Shown: piece by piece, positions 11,501-23,500 of the stretch
Numbering within the stretch: position 1 is the first letter of the stretch
Layout of the letters: each line of letters starts with the position of its first letter
From: Triplophysa rosa
Taxonomy: Eukaryota; Chordata; Actinopteri; Cypriniformes; Nemacheilidae
Assembly: GCF_024868665.1 (NCBI RefSeq)
Contig: NC_079904.1
Location: 23,209,691-23,273,690, forward strand
Reading direction: 5' to 3'
Length of the DNA stretch: 64,000 nucleotides
The notes under the pieces: model-generated
Databases searched by the model: none
Told to the model about the DNA's origin: nothing
Seen by the model: the letters and a program-made list of their open reading frames with translations, nothing else
Made by a program: the position numbers and the translations under genes

Positions 11501-14500
11501 CTGAGTTGCACACGAATTGACCATTTTAAACAATAATCTTGCACAAAGATATATAACGTCAAATGTCATTCAACATCCAAGAACTTTTGAACAGCCTTCT
11601 TTCTCCACACTCGTAAACACTGGGTCGAAACTTCTGCTTACGTCACATGTGACCTTTCCAACATGATTACAGAGTATGTGAAGTCATGGGCGCGCTACAT
11701 GGAGGCACTCCGAGGCAGAGAAAGCCATGTATTTATGTTTTAAAAGTACTGTATATAATGTTTTCGTTTTCTTGGAAAATTACTAATTGTAGCTAGACAA
11801 GACCCTTATTCATCGGGCTGGTGTCGTTTAGAGTCTTTGAATCTGCAATGAAACTGAAATTTGGACTGTAACCAAAAGCCCCCCCCTGAAGTCCATTATA
11901 TGGATAAGAACCATGGAAACCTTTCCTCAAAAGCCACAATTTGTTTCGAAAGAAGAAATTAACACACGGACAGGTTGTATGACATGGGTGAGTGAATTGT
12001 CATGAAATTTGTCAAAATTGATAAGCACTTTTTAGTACTTTTTATTAGAGATGCACTGATACCGATAGCCAATATCTGCCGATAGCGATTCTGAAGATCA
12101 GATGAATATTTCTTAACTTTCTGAATGTTATTATAAATACTATGTTGTCAAGTTGCTTTCCTGTAGCTCAGTGGTTAGAGCATGGCGCTACCAATGCCAA
12201 GGTCATGGGTTGGATCCCAGGGGATTGCACATAGTCAGAAACAAATGTATAGTAATGCAATGTAAGTCACTTTGGATAAAAGCGTCTGCCAAATGCATAA
12301 ATGGTAAATGTTATTTAGTCATATAATGACTAGTAATATTGAACATTAAATTGGTGATGTTTCTTAACATTTTCTTTATTCAGAAATTATGCACAAATTC
12401 ATTGCATTTTGCCATCCTCTTTTGATTGACAGGATATATTGGTCCAACCGATACCGATTATTGGCCGATATATCTGTGCAAATCTACTTGTTAGTGGTTA
12501 GATATTTGCAAAACTAAGTGACGAACATAAGCCCTTTACTAATAATAATGATTTATGGGACAAAATAAAAATCACTGAAGTAACCTGAGCACCATGATTT
12601 CTCTCTTTCAGTCTCCATCTGTTAAAGGCTTCAGTCCCAATCAGTCTATGATGACTCATGAACGACATCCAAATCATTTACGGCCACTCAACAGAACCGG
12701 CAAGCTCAGGTGTGTAAAGAAATCAACCACTTACTCCGTGACTTCCTGTCTATTGCAGCATTTTGAAAGAACAGGTTTGTAAATCTTGCGTTGTTGTTGT
12801 TTGTGGTCTCGCAGTGAAGCGGCTCACAGCTTTCTGATCATGAGTCCAGCGCCGTCACAAGGAGTCGTGGTTCAGGGGCGGATCTTTCAGCACGCACAAG
12901 TTTCTCCTCCAGTCAGAAAGCTGGAACAAAGGTATGTCACCAAACCCACCGACAAGCCAATTAAATGAGTAATAGTTGCCATTACCCTGACTGAACGCAT
13001 ACGACCAAGATATCATTTTAAACTCTCATTCTCTTCTCACTTTTAAAGAAACCATGACCTGAAGGAAAGGTGAGAGGATTTCTTGACCGAAACTTATAAC
13101 AGCATCTGCTCTCGAATGCTTTGCGTGACTGGCTTCGTGCATTATGAACATTACAGTATATATTAGATTATATTCTAATGTCTGTTTTTGTCCTGTAGAT
13201 CCGATATGATCCAAGAGCTGGATAGCATCGTTCTCACCTGTCCTGACACATCATCAGGTAATCAGAAGGAACATATCCACACTAAGCGGGACCTGCTGAA
13301 TTATTGCCACTATATAAAAACACCAAATGCTTAAATGGAATTCATGCATGAGATCACATTTTCATGTCTCTTGTTCTTCTCCGTGTCACCAGATTCAGGA
13401 GACAGCTCTCTTAAGAGGCGTGTCCAGCAGAAACGACGGCCAATGATTGACAGTCCCGTTCCTGCGGTCAAACCAGTCGATGTGAGGCCTTCTATATTTA
13501 CCACATTCTCTTAAACACAATTGATGTTTTTACAAAAATGTCTTAAATCATGCTTGAGAGCTGTCTGTGCCTCCTCTCTCCCAGCCGCCCCTTCGACCTG
13601 ATGAATATGTCAGCGTGTGTGGTAAATGTGGCCAGGGCAGTGAGGATCACGTCAAATGTGATCACTGTGGATATCGGCTGCCTGCTGAGACTCCGCCCGT
13701 TCCTGACGGTACATCCACTCTCGCCCCTCGCCCTCCCATTCGCTCTCAGTCCTTGTCTGCTCCTCACAGTCTTCTCATCAGCAAGAATTTCTATGGCTCT
13801 GCCTCTGGGGGGCGCTCTCAAGGCCTAAACATCGTAGTGAATCCAACGGTGCGAATCACTCACGGAAATGTGCTCGTCTCGTACAACGAAAGGCCTGTAC
13901 CGGGTTCTGGGAGCTTGGCATCGAACGGGCACAAACAAGTTGTGGGCAAGAAACAGCAGGTTACCAAGCCATGTGAATTAAACGACCCTAGTAAGTACAC
14001 TAGACTATCAATGGCTACAAATACAATACATTGGCCGATATGCCTTTAATGTGTTCTGGTGAATTGCAGTTGTTCTGTCGAGCGATGAGGAAGAGGAAAG
14101 CGATAACTGCAGCAGCACGGGGACCATCAACCGTCTGGACAGCGTCTCGCCGCGGCCTGCCGACTCGGCTCACTCGTCTCCAGCACCCTCTGGTGGTCGG
14201 GTGGAGGCCGCGATTAAAGGTGCCAGTGAACTGGAGGACAATATCTGTGACTTTTTCACAGAGAAGAATCACAGAACTCTGCAGCCCAGGAGGAATCGCA
14301 TGAGGGATCCAGTAAGCACTTACGAAGATGTTCACTTTTCATGCTAAACCACGCTAGCATCATGCTAACGCCATATTAAATCATGCAAAAGTTATGTTAA
14401 ATCATGGAAGCGTCATGTTAAATCATACTAGCAAAATGTTAACATTATGCTAATTCATGCTAGCTTCGTGATATTTCATGTTAAATCAGGTTAGCCTAAC

Positions 14501-17500
14501 ATCATGTTAAATCATGTCAGCATTATGTTAAACAACGGTAGCATCATGTTAAATCATGCTAACAAAATGCTAAATCATGTTAGCATAATGTTAACATCAT
14601 ATAAAATCATATTAAACCATGCTAGCTTCATGCTAAATTATGCTAGACGCATGTTAAAACATGTTAGCCCCATGATAAAACATGCTAGCATCATGTTAAA
14701 ACATGTTAGCTTCACATTATACATGCTAAGATCTTTATGATAAAACTATTTCAAACTAAAAGCTTTAAAACTTAAAGAGTACATTCCTCAATATTTTTAA
14801 GGGCTTATTTTGGTTTATGGAGTGTCCGACAACAAGTTTATGTACATACATGATGTAAAAATACTATTATTTTGTAATAATAAGCAGTTTTTATTACCTT
14901 ACTTCTTGACTGACTCTCAAATGATTCGTTCCGCGATTCATCTGTGTAATCTCCGCCTTTCCGCCAGCGTAGTCTGATCTGATTGGTCAGATAGTGTAGT
15001 CTGCTGTGATTGGTCAGATGGTCTAGTCTGCTGTCATTGGTCAAATGGTCTAGTCTGCTGTGATTGGTCAAACGCGTTCAGCATGTGTCGCAAATGGACC
15101 GCCTATCATTACTGCTGTATTACGGTTTGCAGGTGGTTGGATATTAACAGTGTATAGAGAGAGATGGCGTCGATTTTACCTTACCAGTTCGAGCCCGAGT
15201 CTGACGAATCATTCTTTAATCCTTATACAGATGCCAGTAAGAAAAAGGACTGTTTTAGACACTTCTCTTGTAACAGTTAGTTATCACGGCATACAGTGTA
15301 CGGTGTTCGTATCTTCAGATGTTATTATAACTATAGTACACCACGCAGTTCTTGAAATAAAGACTTTGCGAGTTAATATGGTTGAACACTTACATTAGCG
15401 CAACGAGTTTATAGCTAACGTTAGGTAAACAAACAGTAACAACCCCAAAAATAACGGTAACGTTAGCTAAACACAGACATGAGATAACGTCACACAAATT
15501 TAATTTTAAGTAAAGACAAAAATAAAGAGTCACACTTACAGGTTGTGATTCGGTGGAGCTTACAGGTCCAAATAAAGTTGGTATTGCAACATCTTTTAAG
15601 GAAAGACGTTTAATGTATCCTGCAGTAAAGGCGCCAAGATTGATGAAGCAATCTTCGGTAAAATGACGCGCGCAAAGTAAAACGTTCGGTTTATACTCCT
15701 TTGGTGTCGTTTGAAAAATAAATAGTAACCATTTTTTCCTCAGAAGTTCTTCCTTTGGTAGTGAAAATAAGACTGACTTAGTTTCACTACATAGAACACA
15801 GCTTCTCTTAGACATGATGCACACGTCACGAACGAGCTAGTACAGTGTTTGGGGAGGAGAGAGTTAAGTTTTCGCAGTCAGTAGGCGGGGATTTTTCTAG
15901 TGACGTAGGTACATTGTGGTTAAAGATTCGGACAGGTCATGGCTTGTTCGCGTGATTCAGAGTCGATTACCTTTTTTATAAGCTAATAACTTTGTTATTC
16001 GTTCACCTTCGGATTTACAACTTGGCAGATTGCTTACATTCAAACACGGCAAAATTAAACACTTCATGAAATGTATTTTATATGATCTCGAGGAATGTAC
16101 TCTTTAAACTTTTCAGGCTAGGCTTTGTCAAGGCAACATAAAGTTGTATAACATGTAGTTGTATAACTCAGTCTTTCTCCTCAAGGAAAATAAAAGAAGA
16201 ATATTAATGGGTCATTGCTGTTACATAAGTTAAAGTCTTCAAATATATATACAGTATGAACTTAGTTTGAAAGGTTTTCTGTAGTGATGTTTTATATTTC
16301 AATGTCATGTGTTTTCCCTCACTGTAGCACGGGTTAGTGTGTGAAGAGCCATCTCCCTTGAAGAAGAGGAAAGTGGGTCAGCAGCAGCAGAAGTGGGACA
16401 GTATTATTCTGGAGTGCAGGAGCGTGAGGATCGGCACGCTACGCCGGATGGTCACCAAACCCGTTGTTGTAAGATTACAGCAACCGAGTCCTTTTACAGT
16501 ATCGCTTTGTGATGATACTTTCCATTTCTGATCGTTTTCTGAGTTGTGTTTTCTTCTGTTGTAGTTTACAGTGGATTACATCGAGTTTGAGACAGAAGGT
16601 AACGTTCTGCTGTTTAAGATTAGATTTGGTCATCAAAATTTGATAATAAGGTCATGGTTTAAAGCGGGCGTGGTTGCGTTCACAGGTCGTGAGGTGGATG
16701 TGATGGAGAGCGTTCGTCTGAGGTCATCAGAGCTGATCAGCTGCGAGTGGTGTAAAGTGAAGAAGCTGCCGGTTCTCTTTCTCCAGACCACGGATGAGGA
16801 GTGTCAGCGCTTACGAGATCAGCTGGAGATGTGTCAGGACAGCGAAGGGGAATGGTACGACTGCGGAGGTGACAGTGAGTACCGCGTGACCCATGTGACA
16901 TACAGAATTCAAATGAGAAGGATCGTATGCAGGGCCGGACTTAGGAGGATGGGGGCCCCTGGGCTTGAGTTGTTTTCGGGGCCCCCGTACTATTTAAAAT
17001 CATGTGTTTGTTAGCATTAGTAAATGTTTTTTCTCTCCAATGACTAACAATAACACGTGTTCATTGGTTTACACGTTTATAATGCTTGTTTTGACAGTGG
17101 GAGCCACAAGTGGTGCGTTTATAGCGTGTAGGAAGTTTCAAACATACTTAAATGAAAAATCCAATCAACATTAATAATCAACATTATTAGTCCCCTTGAT
17201 ATTGTATAGTTTTTGACATAATCATACAGCCCTACCATTATGTATTTTAAAATTAAATTTATTGATCCATAATAAGAAAACTACTAAAAAGGAACAAATG
17301 TGTGTGTTCTCCCTGTATTTCTGTTGTTGAGAGATTATACGTCTTGGATCTAAAATTTGAGAACACCTGCATTAACATGAAACCAACAATGAGCAATACA
17401 GTTGTCAGCATTTATTAATCTTGTTTATTGTTAGTTAATGCCAAATACAATTGTTCATGTTAGTTCAGGTGCATGTTTTTAAAAATATTAGTAAATACTG

Positions 17501-20500
17501 AAAATAAAGATTAACAAATGCAGACATGTAATCTAATGCTTAACTAATGTTAACAAATGCAACAGTGTAAAGTGTTAAAAATATATTAGTATTCTATTGC
17601 AATTCCATCAGTAAAGCATATGACAGATCTATGAGTTTGAAATGCACATTAAAATTGTATTCATATAATGAGATGAAACGTCTTATTATGGCTTAAATAG
17701 TTTCATAATAATGAGATGGGTCCATAGTTTTGTAAAGTCTAGTTAACTGAGGTTGTGCAGGGCAAATAGGGCACCCCTCTGTTATAAATCGTTTTAATTA
17801 CTTTATGACTAACATAACATCATTTTAATGTCAAATTCTTAAATGTAAATCTAAGAGACAGTTTAATGCAGCTCACAGGCCATGAATCCATGAATGGTAT
17901 ATCTGCAAGGTATCATCTTAATTTAGCATTTACATTTTGCCAGAGATCTCAACGTCAGACATGAAATAACTATCTAAACGCAGTTTGTCCCTTCACGCGT
18001 CCCGTAGTTCGGTTGTTTTAACTTTGTTTATTAGTTAGCAGAATGTTTTCATTTTTTATTTACATGGATGGATTTAACAGTGTTTGCGTATTATTTACAA
18101 GAACCGCTTATGGCCACAGAACGGGAAATATTAGAAATAAACTCTATATTACCTGTTTTTATTCAGAGATGTCTGCAGAACACAACACTTTTCATAACAC
18201 GTTTTTTGTAAAAGCAAAGAAAGTGTAACAACAACAACAGCTAGTAGACTCTACTGCATCTACCTGTCGATGAAACAATCTGTCGTCTTCAGTGAGCGGA
18301 CACAGACTGTGAGGCGCGAGCGTCAAATGGAAAACGCGGAGTGGAATCATATAGCGGTGTAATAAGAGAAAGTTTTTCGCGGGGATGTGAATCCTCTCTA
18401 CTCTACTTCGGCTACCGTTCAACTTCGCCTACCAAAGGCGGGCGCCAGCCACGTCGGTCCGCGAGTTTCAAAGGAGAAATAACTGAAATAAAACCGGAGG
18501 GTGGCGGCCTGGCGGGAGATGGTGACAGGTATGCTCTGGATTCTCTGCCTAAAGATCAAGGTGTGGTGCCATGGGTGTAAAGAATCATTATTTCCTAAAT
18601 GCTGTTCTTTCGCGTTCTTGTCTCTCAGTTTTTGGTTTTCTTTAAGCGCGGCACTGCGATTGCGCTTGTCAGCCATTAGAACAAGCGTCTTAATGAGCAG
18701 ACAGGTTTCAACTGCGGTAAACGTAACGGATAGAATCCACATATGACCAATCAGGAAACGCCAACATGACTGACGGAACGATTAGCCAATTAAACGACAT
18801 CGTTCCTTACATAAGGCAGTGCTATTGAACATTGGTAGGCCAATGCACAAAGTTTAAATGAAAAATAAAATGACTGGCATATAACTAAACAAATCAAATT
18901 AACGACAGCAGGCGTGCCCCCTGAAGGGCGGGGCCCCTGGGCTGGAGCCCAGTCAAGGCCAATGGTAAGTCCGGCCTTGATCGTATGTGTTTCACAGATG
19001 ACAGTGATGGGAGTGATTTTCTTTCTGCTTTTGTCATTTTGAATGTCTGTCTTCCGCTTTCTGCTGTGCTTCTGCAGGCGATGAGAAGTATATTGTGTTG
19101 ATTTTTGAGAACGGGCCTCAGTTACAAGAGCAAATAATTCTGGAGGACATTCTGGGTGAGATCGGCCGAAGAAACAAACTGGAAGATTTTCCTTTAAAGA
19201 TCAGCTTCGATAAGGCCAACAATCGACTGGTCGAGTACAATAAAGCCTCCAAAGAGAAAGAAAAGGTGATGTCGCCTACACGAATTGTTTTCTTTGACAC
19301 ACCGAGACAGCCGTTTACTTTCAGTATATTGTTATTTACTTATTATACAGTGTTGGGGAAGCTACTTTGAAACTGTAGTTAGATAAGCTACAAGCTACTC
19401 ATTAATAAAAGGAGTTCAGTTACAGCTTAGCTAGCCATCTGAAAAAAGTAGTTAGTTCGCTACACTACAAGTTACTATAAAAAAGTAGCTAGCTACATTG
19501 AAACTACTTTGATTTTAGAGTGTCATTGTATATTAAGAATAACTGAATTATTGTTAATGAAAAATGTTTTAAGAAAACCATGTTTAAAACAACGTAATAC
19601 AATACAGTTGTGATTTCAGTGTTGTTTTATTTTGTAAACTACACAGTACTCAAGTTATAGTTAAACAGTCAAGTTGAATACTCAAATTTATCTCAAGTTG
19701 ACAGTTTGCAAAATGTAGACAATGTGAATCATTAAAACAACAAAAAGAACAAATGGCTGCAACTTGTAGTGGTTACACAGGAGTAATTAGTCAGAAATAC
19801 TGCCCAAGAGAAATTGATAGAACACTAAACAACCGTTGCTAAACACTGAACTTAAAATGGTGTGTTTATGTTACAAAAGCCTTAAAACCAAGAATACTTG
19901 GAAAACAGGAAATGTCAATAACGAAAAGGTTTTCAAATCCCCCGATTTATAACAGCTTACTGCAAATACATAGCCTAAATATCACTTCATTTACTTTATT
20001 TTATGAAACCTTGCTACGCATATGGAATAACCGTTTTATAAAAGCAATAAGCCGCTTCACATCGTGCTTCTTGGGGCTTATCACTTTAATAAAATAGGAT
20101 AATTATTCGATTTAAAATGGCTGTAACTCACCTGTATGTGTGTCCTTAACTAGCTACTCCCAATACTGTTATTATATTAAGCTGAATGTAGTCATCTTTG
20201 TATTGAAAGTGGCAATATTTGTCTGTCTCAGGCAAAAGAAGACAACGGTAAACCTGTAGAATCAGCAAGATCATCATCTTTAACATTATCAGCCTCAGCA
20301 TCCCTCTCGGTAGTGACAGTTACTGTGGCAACAGCAACCACGGCCACGACAGCCCCCGTCTCGTCAGCAGCGGCAAGCGTCCGAACACGCATGTCTGCAC
20401 GACTCCAAGCTTTCTGTGAAGAGGATGATGATGACGACATGTCAGAAATTCACCCAACATTCACTGGCCCAGTCGTCAAGTAAGACCTTAACCAACAATA

Positions 20501-23500
20501 TACATACACGCATTCACATGGGTCAGATTTGAACAATTGAAATCCCGTCATGGCATGGATGCTTAGCATGAATTGCATTATTCTTTGGTCGTTCACAGGT
20601 GAATTGAAGTTGTTTTTTCTCTGTAGGTTGATGGTTTACCCCCCGCCTCCTGCCAAAGGAGGAATCTCTGTAACCAACGAGGACCTCCACTGTCTGAACG
20701 ACGGAGAGTTTCTCAACGACGTCATCATTGATTTCTATTTAAAGTCAGTCTCTTACTTTTCTGGCGGTATTGAGTGTATTATATCAGAATGTGACCTTGA
20801 CTTGATTTTGAAGTTTTTGATCATGCTTTTACTTCAGCGTCACAGACTTTAGTAGGAATACTTGAATACTTAATCACGTGTGTCGCTAGATATGTGTTTC
20901 TGGAGAAGCTGAAGAAGGAGGATGCCGCCAGCAGTCACGTCTTCAGCTCTTTCTTCTATAAGAGACTCAATCAGAGAGAGAGAAGAAACGCTCCCGACAC
21001 GTCCAACCTACCGTGAGCTCACAACAGAGACCCACACATTCACACTCATGATTCTGTGAGGTGTTCAATCGACATTCATTCATGTGTTTCAGGATACAGA
21101 AGAAGAAACACAACAGAGTGAAGACGTGGACACGTCACGTGGATCTCTTCCAGAAGGACTTCATCTTTGTGCCCATCAATGAGTCGTGAGTGCTTCACTG
21201 TAGAGGACACGCGTTATATTTGATATTTCTCATTTTTAAAACTCTGACAGACTCCTGAGCTCTGTTTTTCTTTGTCCAGTGCACACTGGTACCTCGCCGT
21301 CATCTGTTTTCCTAGTCTTGACGGGGTTCATAATGAGCCAAACTTGCTGTACCAGCTATCGGCTGCAGCCCAGAGCTCGGCCGTCTCCTCCGTCCCGCCC
21401 GCAGAAGAGGAGGCGCCAGAGACCGGCCACCACGCAGCCGCTGTGACGGCCCAGCCTGAAGCGTCCGATGAGGCCGGCCAGCAGTACACAGGTGAGCACA
21501 GGTGACGTGAGAGCGTGCCGAGCGCAGTTCAAGCTTGACATGTCCAGGATTCATTCCATTGTTCTTTATTTCAGATGGTTTACACAGAATAATGTCGTGT
21601 TACGCGGAAGACTCGTGTCGCTTCTCTGACGACCAAAGCTCATGTCCGGTAGTTCATTTCGGTTTCATTTTTGTGACGTTCTAAAAATGTCCTTAGAAAT
21701 GTGTTAAATGATGAAATATTTTGTAGTATAGAAGCTTGTCTGGTCAGACCTCTCTGTTCCGCATAAAATACCTTTGTTGTTATCTGTGTGTTTTAGGATG
21801 ATTGTAGTGAAGACGGCACTTTTCTTGATGACTGTAGGAACTCTGACAGAGTGGAGTGGACGTCTAAACCCACCATTTGCAGACAGTAAGAGCAAATATC
21901 AGTCTGCCGTACATCATCAAACATCCACATGAGAACAGTGCAGTGCTAACACGATGAACTCCAGAGACATTACACCTGCTCCTCAACTCATTTAAGTCAT
22001 TCATTTTAGGGCTGTCAAACGATTAATCGCATTCAGATTACATAAAAGTTTGTGTTTACATAATATATGTCCGTGTACTGTGCATATTGAGTTTGTATTA
22101 TAAACACATACAAGTATACATATTTAGGAAATATTTACATATATTTATTTTAGGGCTGTTAACGCGCTAACGCACGAGTTACAACGCATGAGCAACATCC
22201 GTTTTTCTGTCATCATTGTCTAGGGCAGTGGTTCTCAAACTTTTTCGTTGTAAGGCCCCATTTGTGTTAAGTGCATCGCTTTGCGGCCCCCCATATAAAG
22301 ACGTATAATCTTAAACTTAGAATTTTAATTAAACCAAAAACATTCAGTTATACAATGCTGGAACCTCAATTCTTTTGGTTGGTGGTGTCATTTTTCTGAT
22401 GTTTGATTGCATAACATCTATGATAAATTTCTATATTTCATAAAATGCCACAAAATCTGTGGCCCCCCTGGATCCATCTTGGGGCCCCCCAGGGGGCCAC
22501 GGCCCCCAGTTTGAGAACCACTGGTCTAGCGTTACATTATATAATCACGCTCTTATTCATATAAAGGCCTTTAAACTATTTAGGCACGATTTGAAATGGT
22601 TGTACTGACACGTCCAGTATAGATTGACAGCTTCTGGCTGTGGAACACGGCTCAATGCGACAGCGGTCCCGTCTGGTGTACACACTGGCTAAAGGCTGCG
22701 TCACAATCTGTCAGACAGCGCAGCACCAGTAATTACTTCCCTTTCGTGCTTGAATGAACAAAAACACACAAGATTATGCCAGAAAGCACATTTTGTCTAG
22801 TATTTTCGCAAGTACAGTCTTCAACAAGTTAAATAAAGTCTTAAATGAATGCAAAGAGTTGTGAAAATAGGAAACGCATTTTAGACATGCTTAGAGCGGC
22901 AGCTCTTAAACGTGCTGCTATGACTCCTGTCATTAATGTTAATCAAAGAACAAAAGAAAAAAGAAATCAATGTGATTTTGTAACTTTAATGATTCTTCTG
23001 TATTTCAGGTATTTAGCAGTAAAGACTGTAAAGTTTTTGAGAACTTTATTTATTTTCTGTATATTTTCTACCTGTTAGGCAGGTAGGAAGGGCACACTTA
23101 TTATAATGGGTTTGATTAGTAGAAAAAAATATATATATATTTAATAAAGACATCAGTTGCAAAGCCAACAATATTAGAATGTTGGCTTTCATTCATAAAA
23201 TGATGCTGTTAAAGAAATGTGTTGTTTCTACATTAATTAATTACATACGATAAAATGTGAAATTATTAGAATGTAAAAGCATATTTAAAAACAAAAGCTG
23301 TGTGTTATTAGTTGGTTAATTTATTTTAATCAATTGACAGCACTAAAATAAACAAGTTAAATAAATAGTGTATGTTTAATATCACTGTACGTGTGCGATT
23401 AATCACAGTTAATCGCACGAAAAGGGTTATAATTTAAAATAAAAAAAATAAATTTTTTATCAATTGACAACCCTAATTTATTTATATTTACCAATAATTT

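Larger units (their letters stand above)
14776..16103. mobile_element. TTAA-flanked Kolobok-like transposon with THAP exon
   Basis: AGAGTACATTCCTC at the left end is repeated inverted as GAGGAATGTACTCT at the right end (14 of 14), and TTAA lies immediately outside both (14772-14775, 16104-16107). A TTAA target plus a THAP DNA-binding domain is the known combination of Kolobok transposons. Inside are a minus-strand THAP exon, a plus-strand exon and a four-unit CCAAT array between them. No catalytic transposase region was found, so it is probably a deletion derivative or a carrier of captured exons. Assignment to Kolobok is inference. Confidence 0.7.

Noticed and set aside
12154..12230. Possible tRNA gene (A and B boxes)
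   Set aside because: The sequence continues into a SINE tail and cannot form a normal cloverleaf with an anticodon arm; it is a tRNA-derived SINE.
13543..13828. Two 92-codon open frames on opposite strands over senp6 exon 9
   Set aside because: Both are shadows of the true exon 9 frame, whose protein matches SENP6 and joins in phase.
14504..14740. 78-codon frame with repeating MLNHVSI units
   Set aside because: It arises from the minisatellite unit length being near a multiple of three; no start context, no conservation expected.
18341..18746. Overlapping 80-107-codon frames in the 2.05-kb hAT element
   Set aside because: No hAT transposase motifs (BED finger, dimerisation block); frames on both strands over the same GC-rich stretch.
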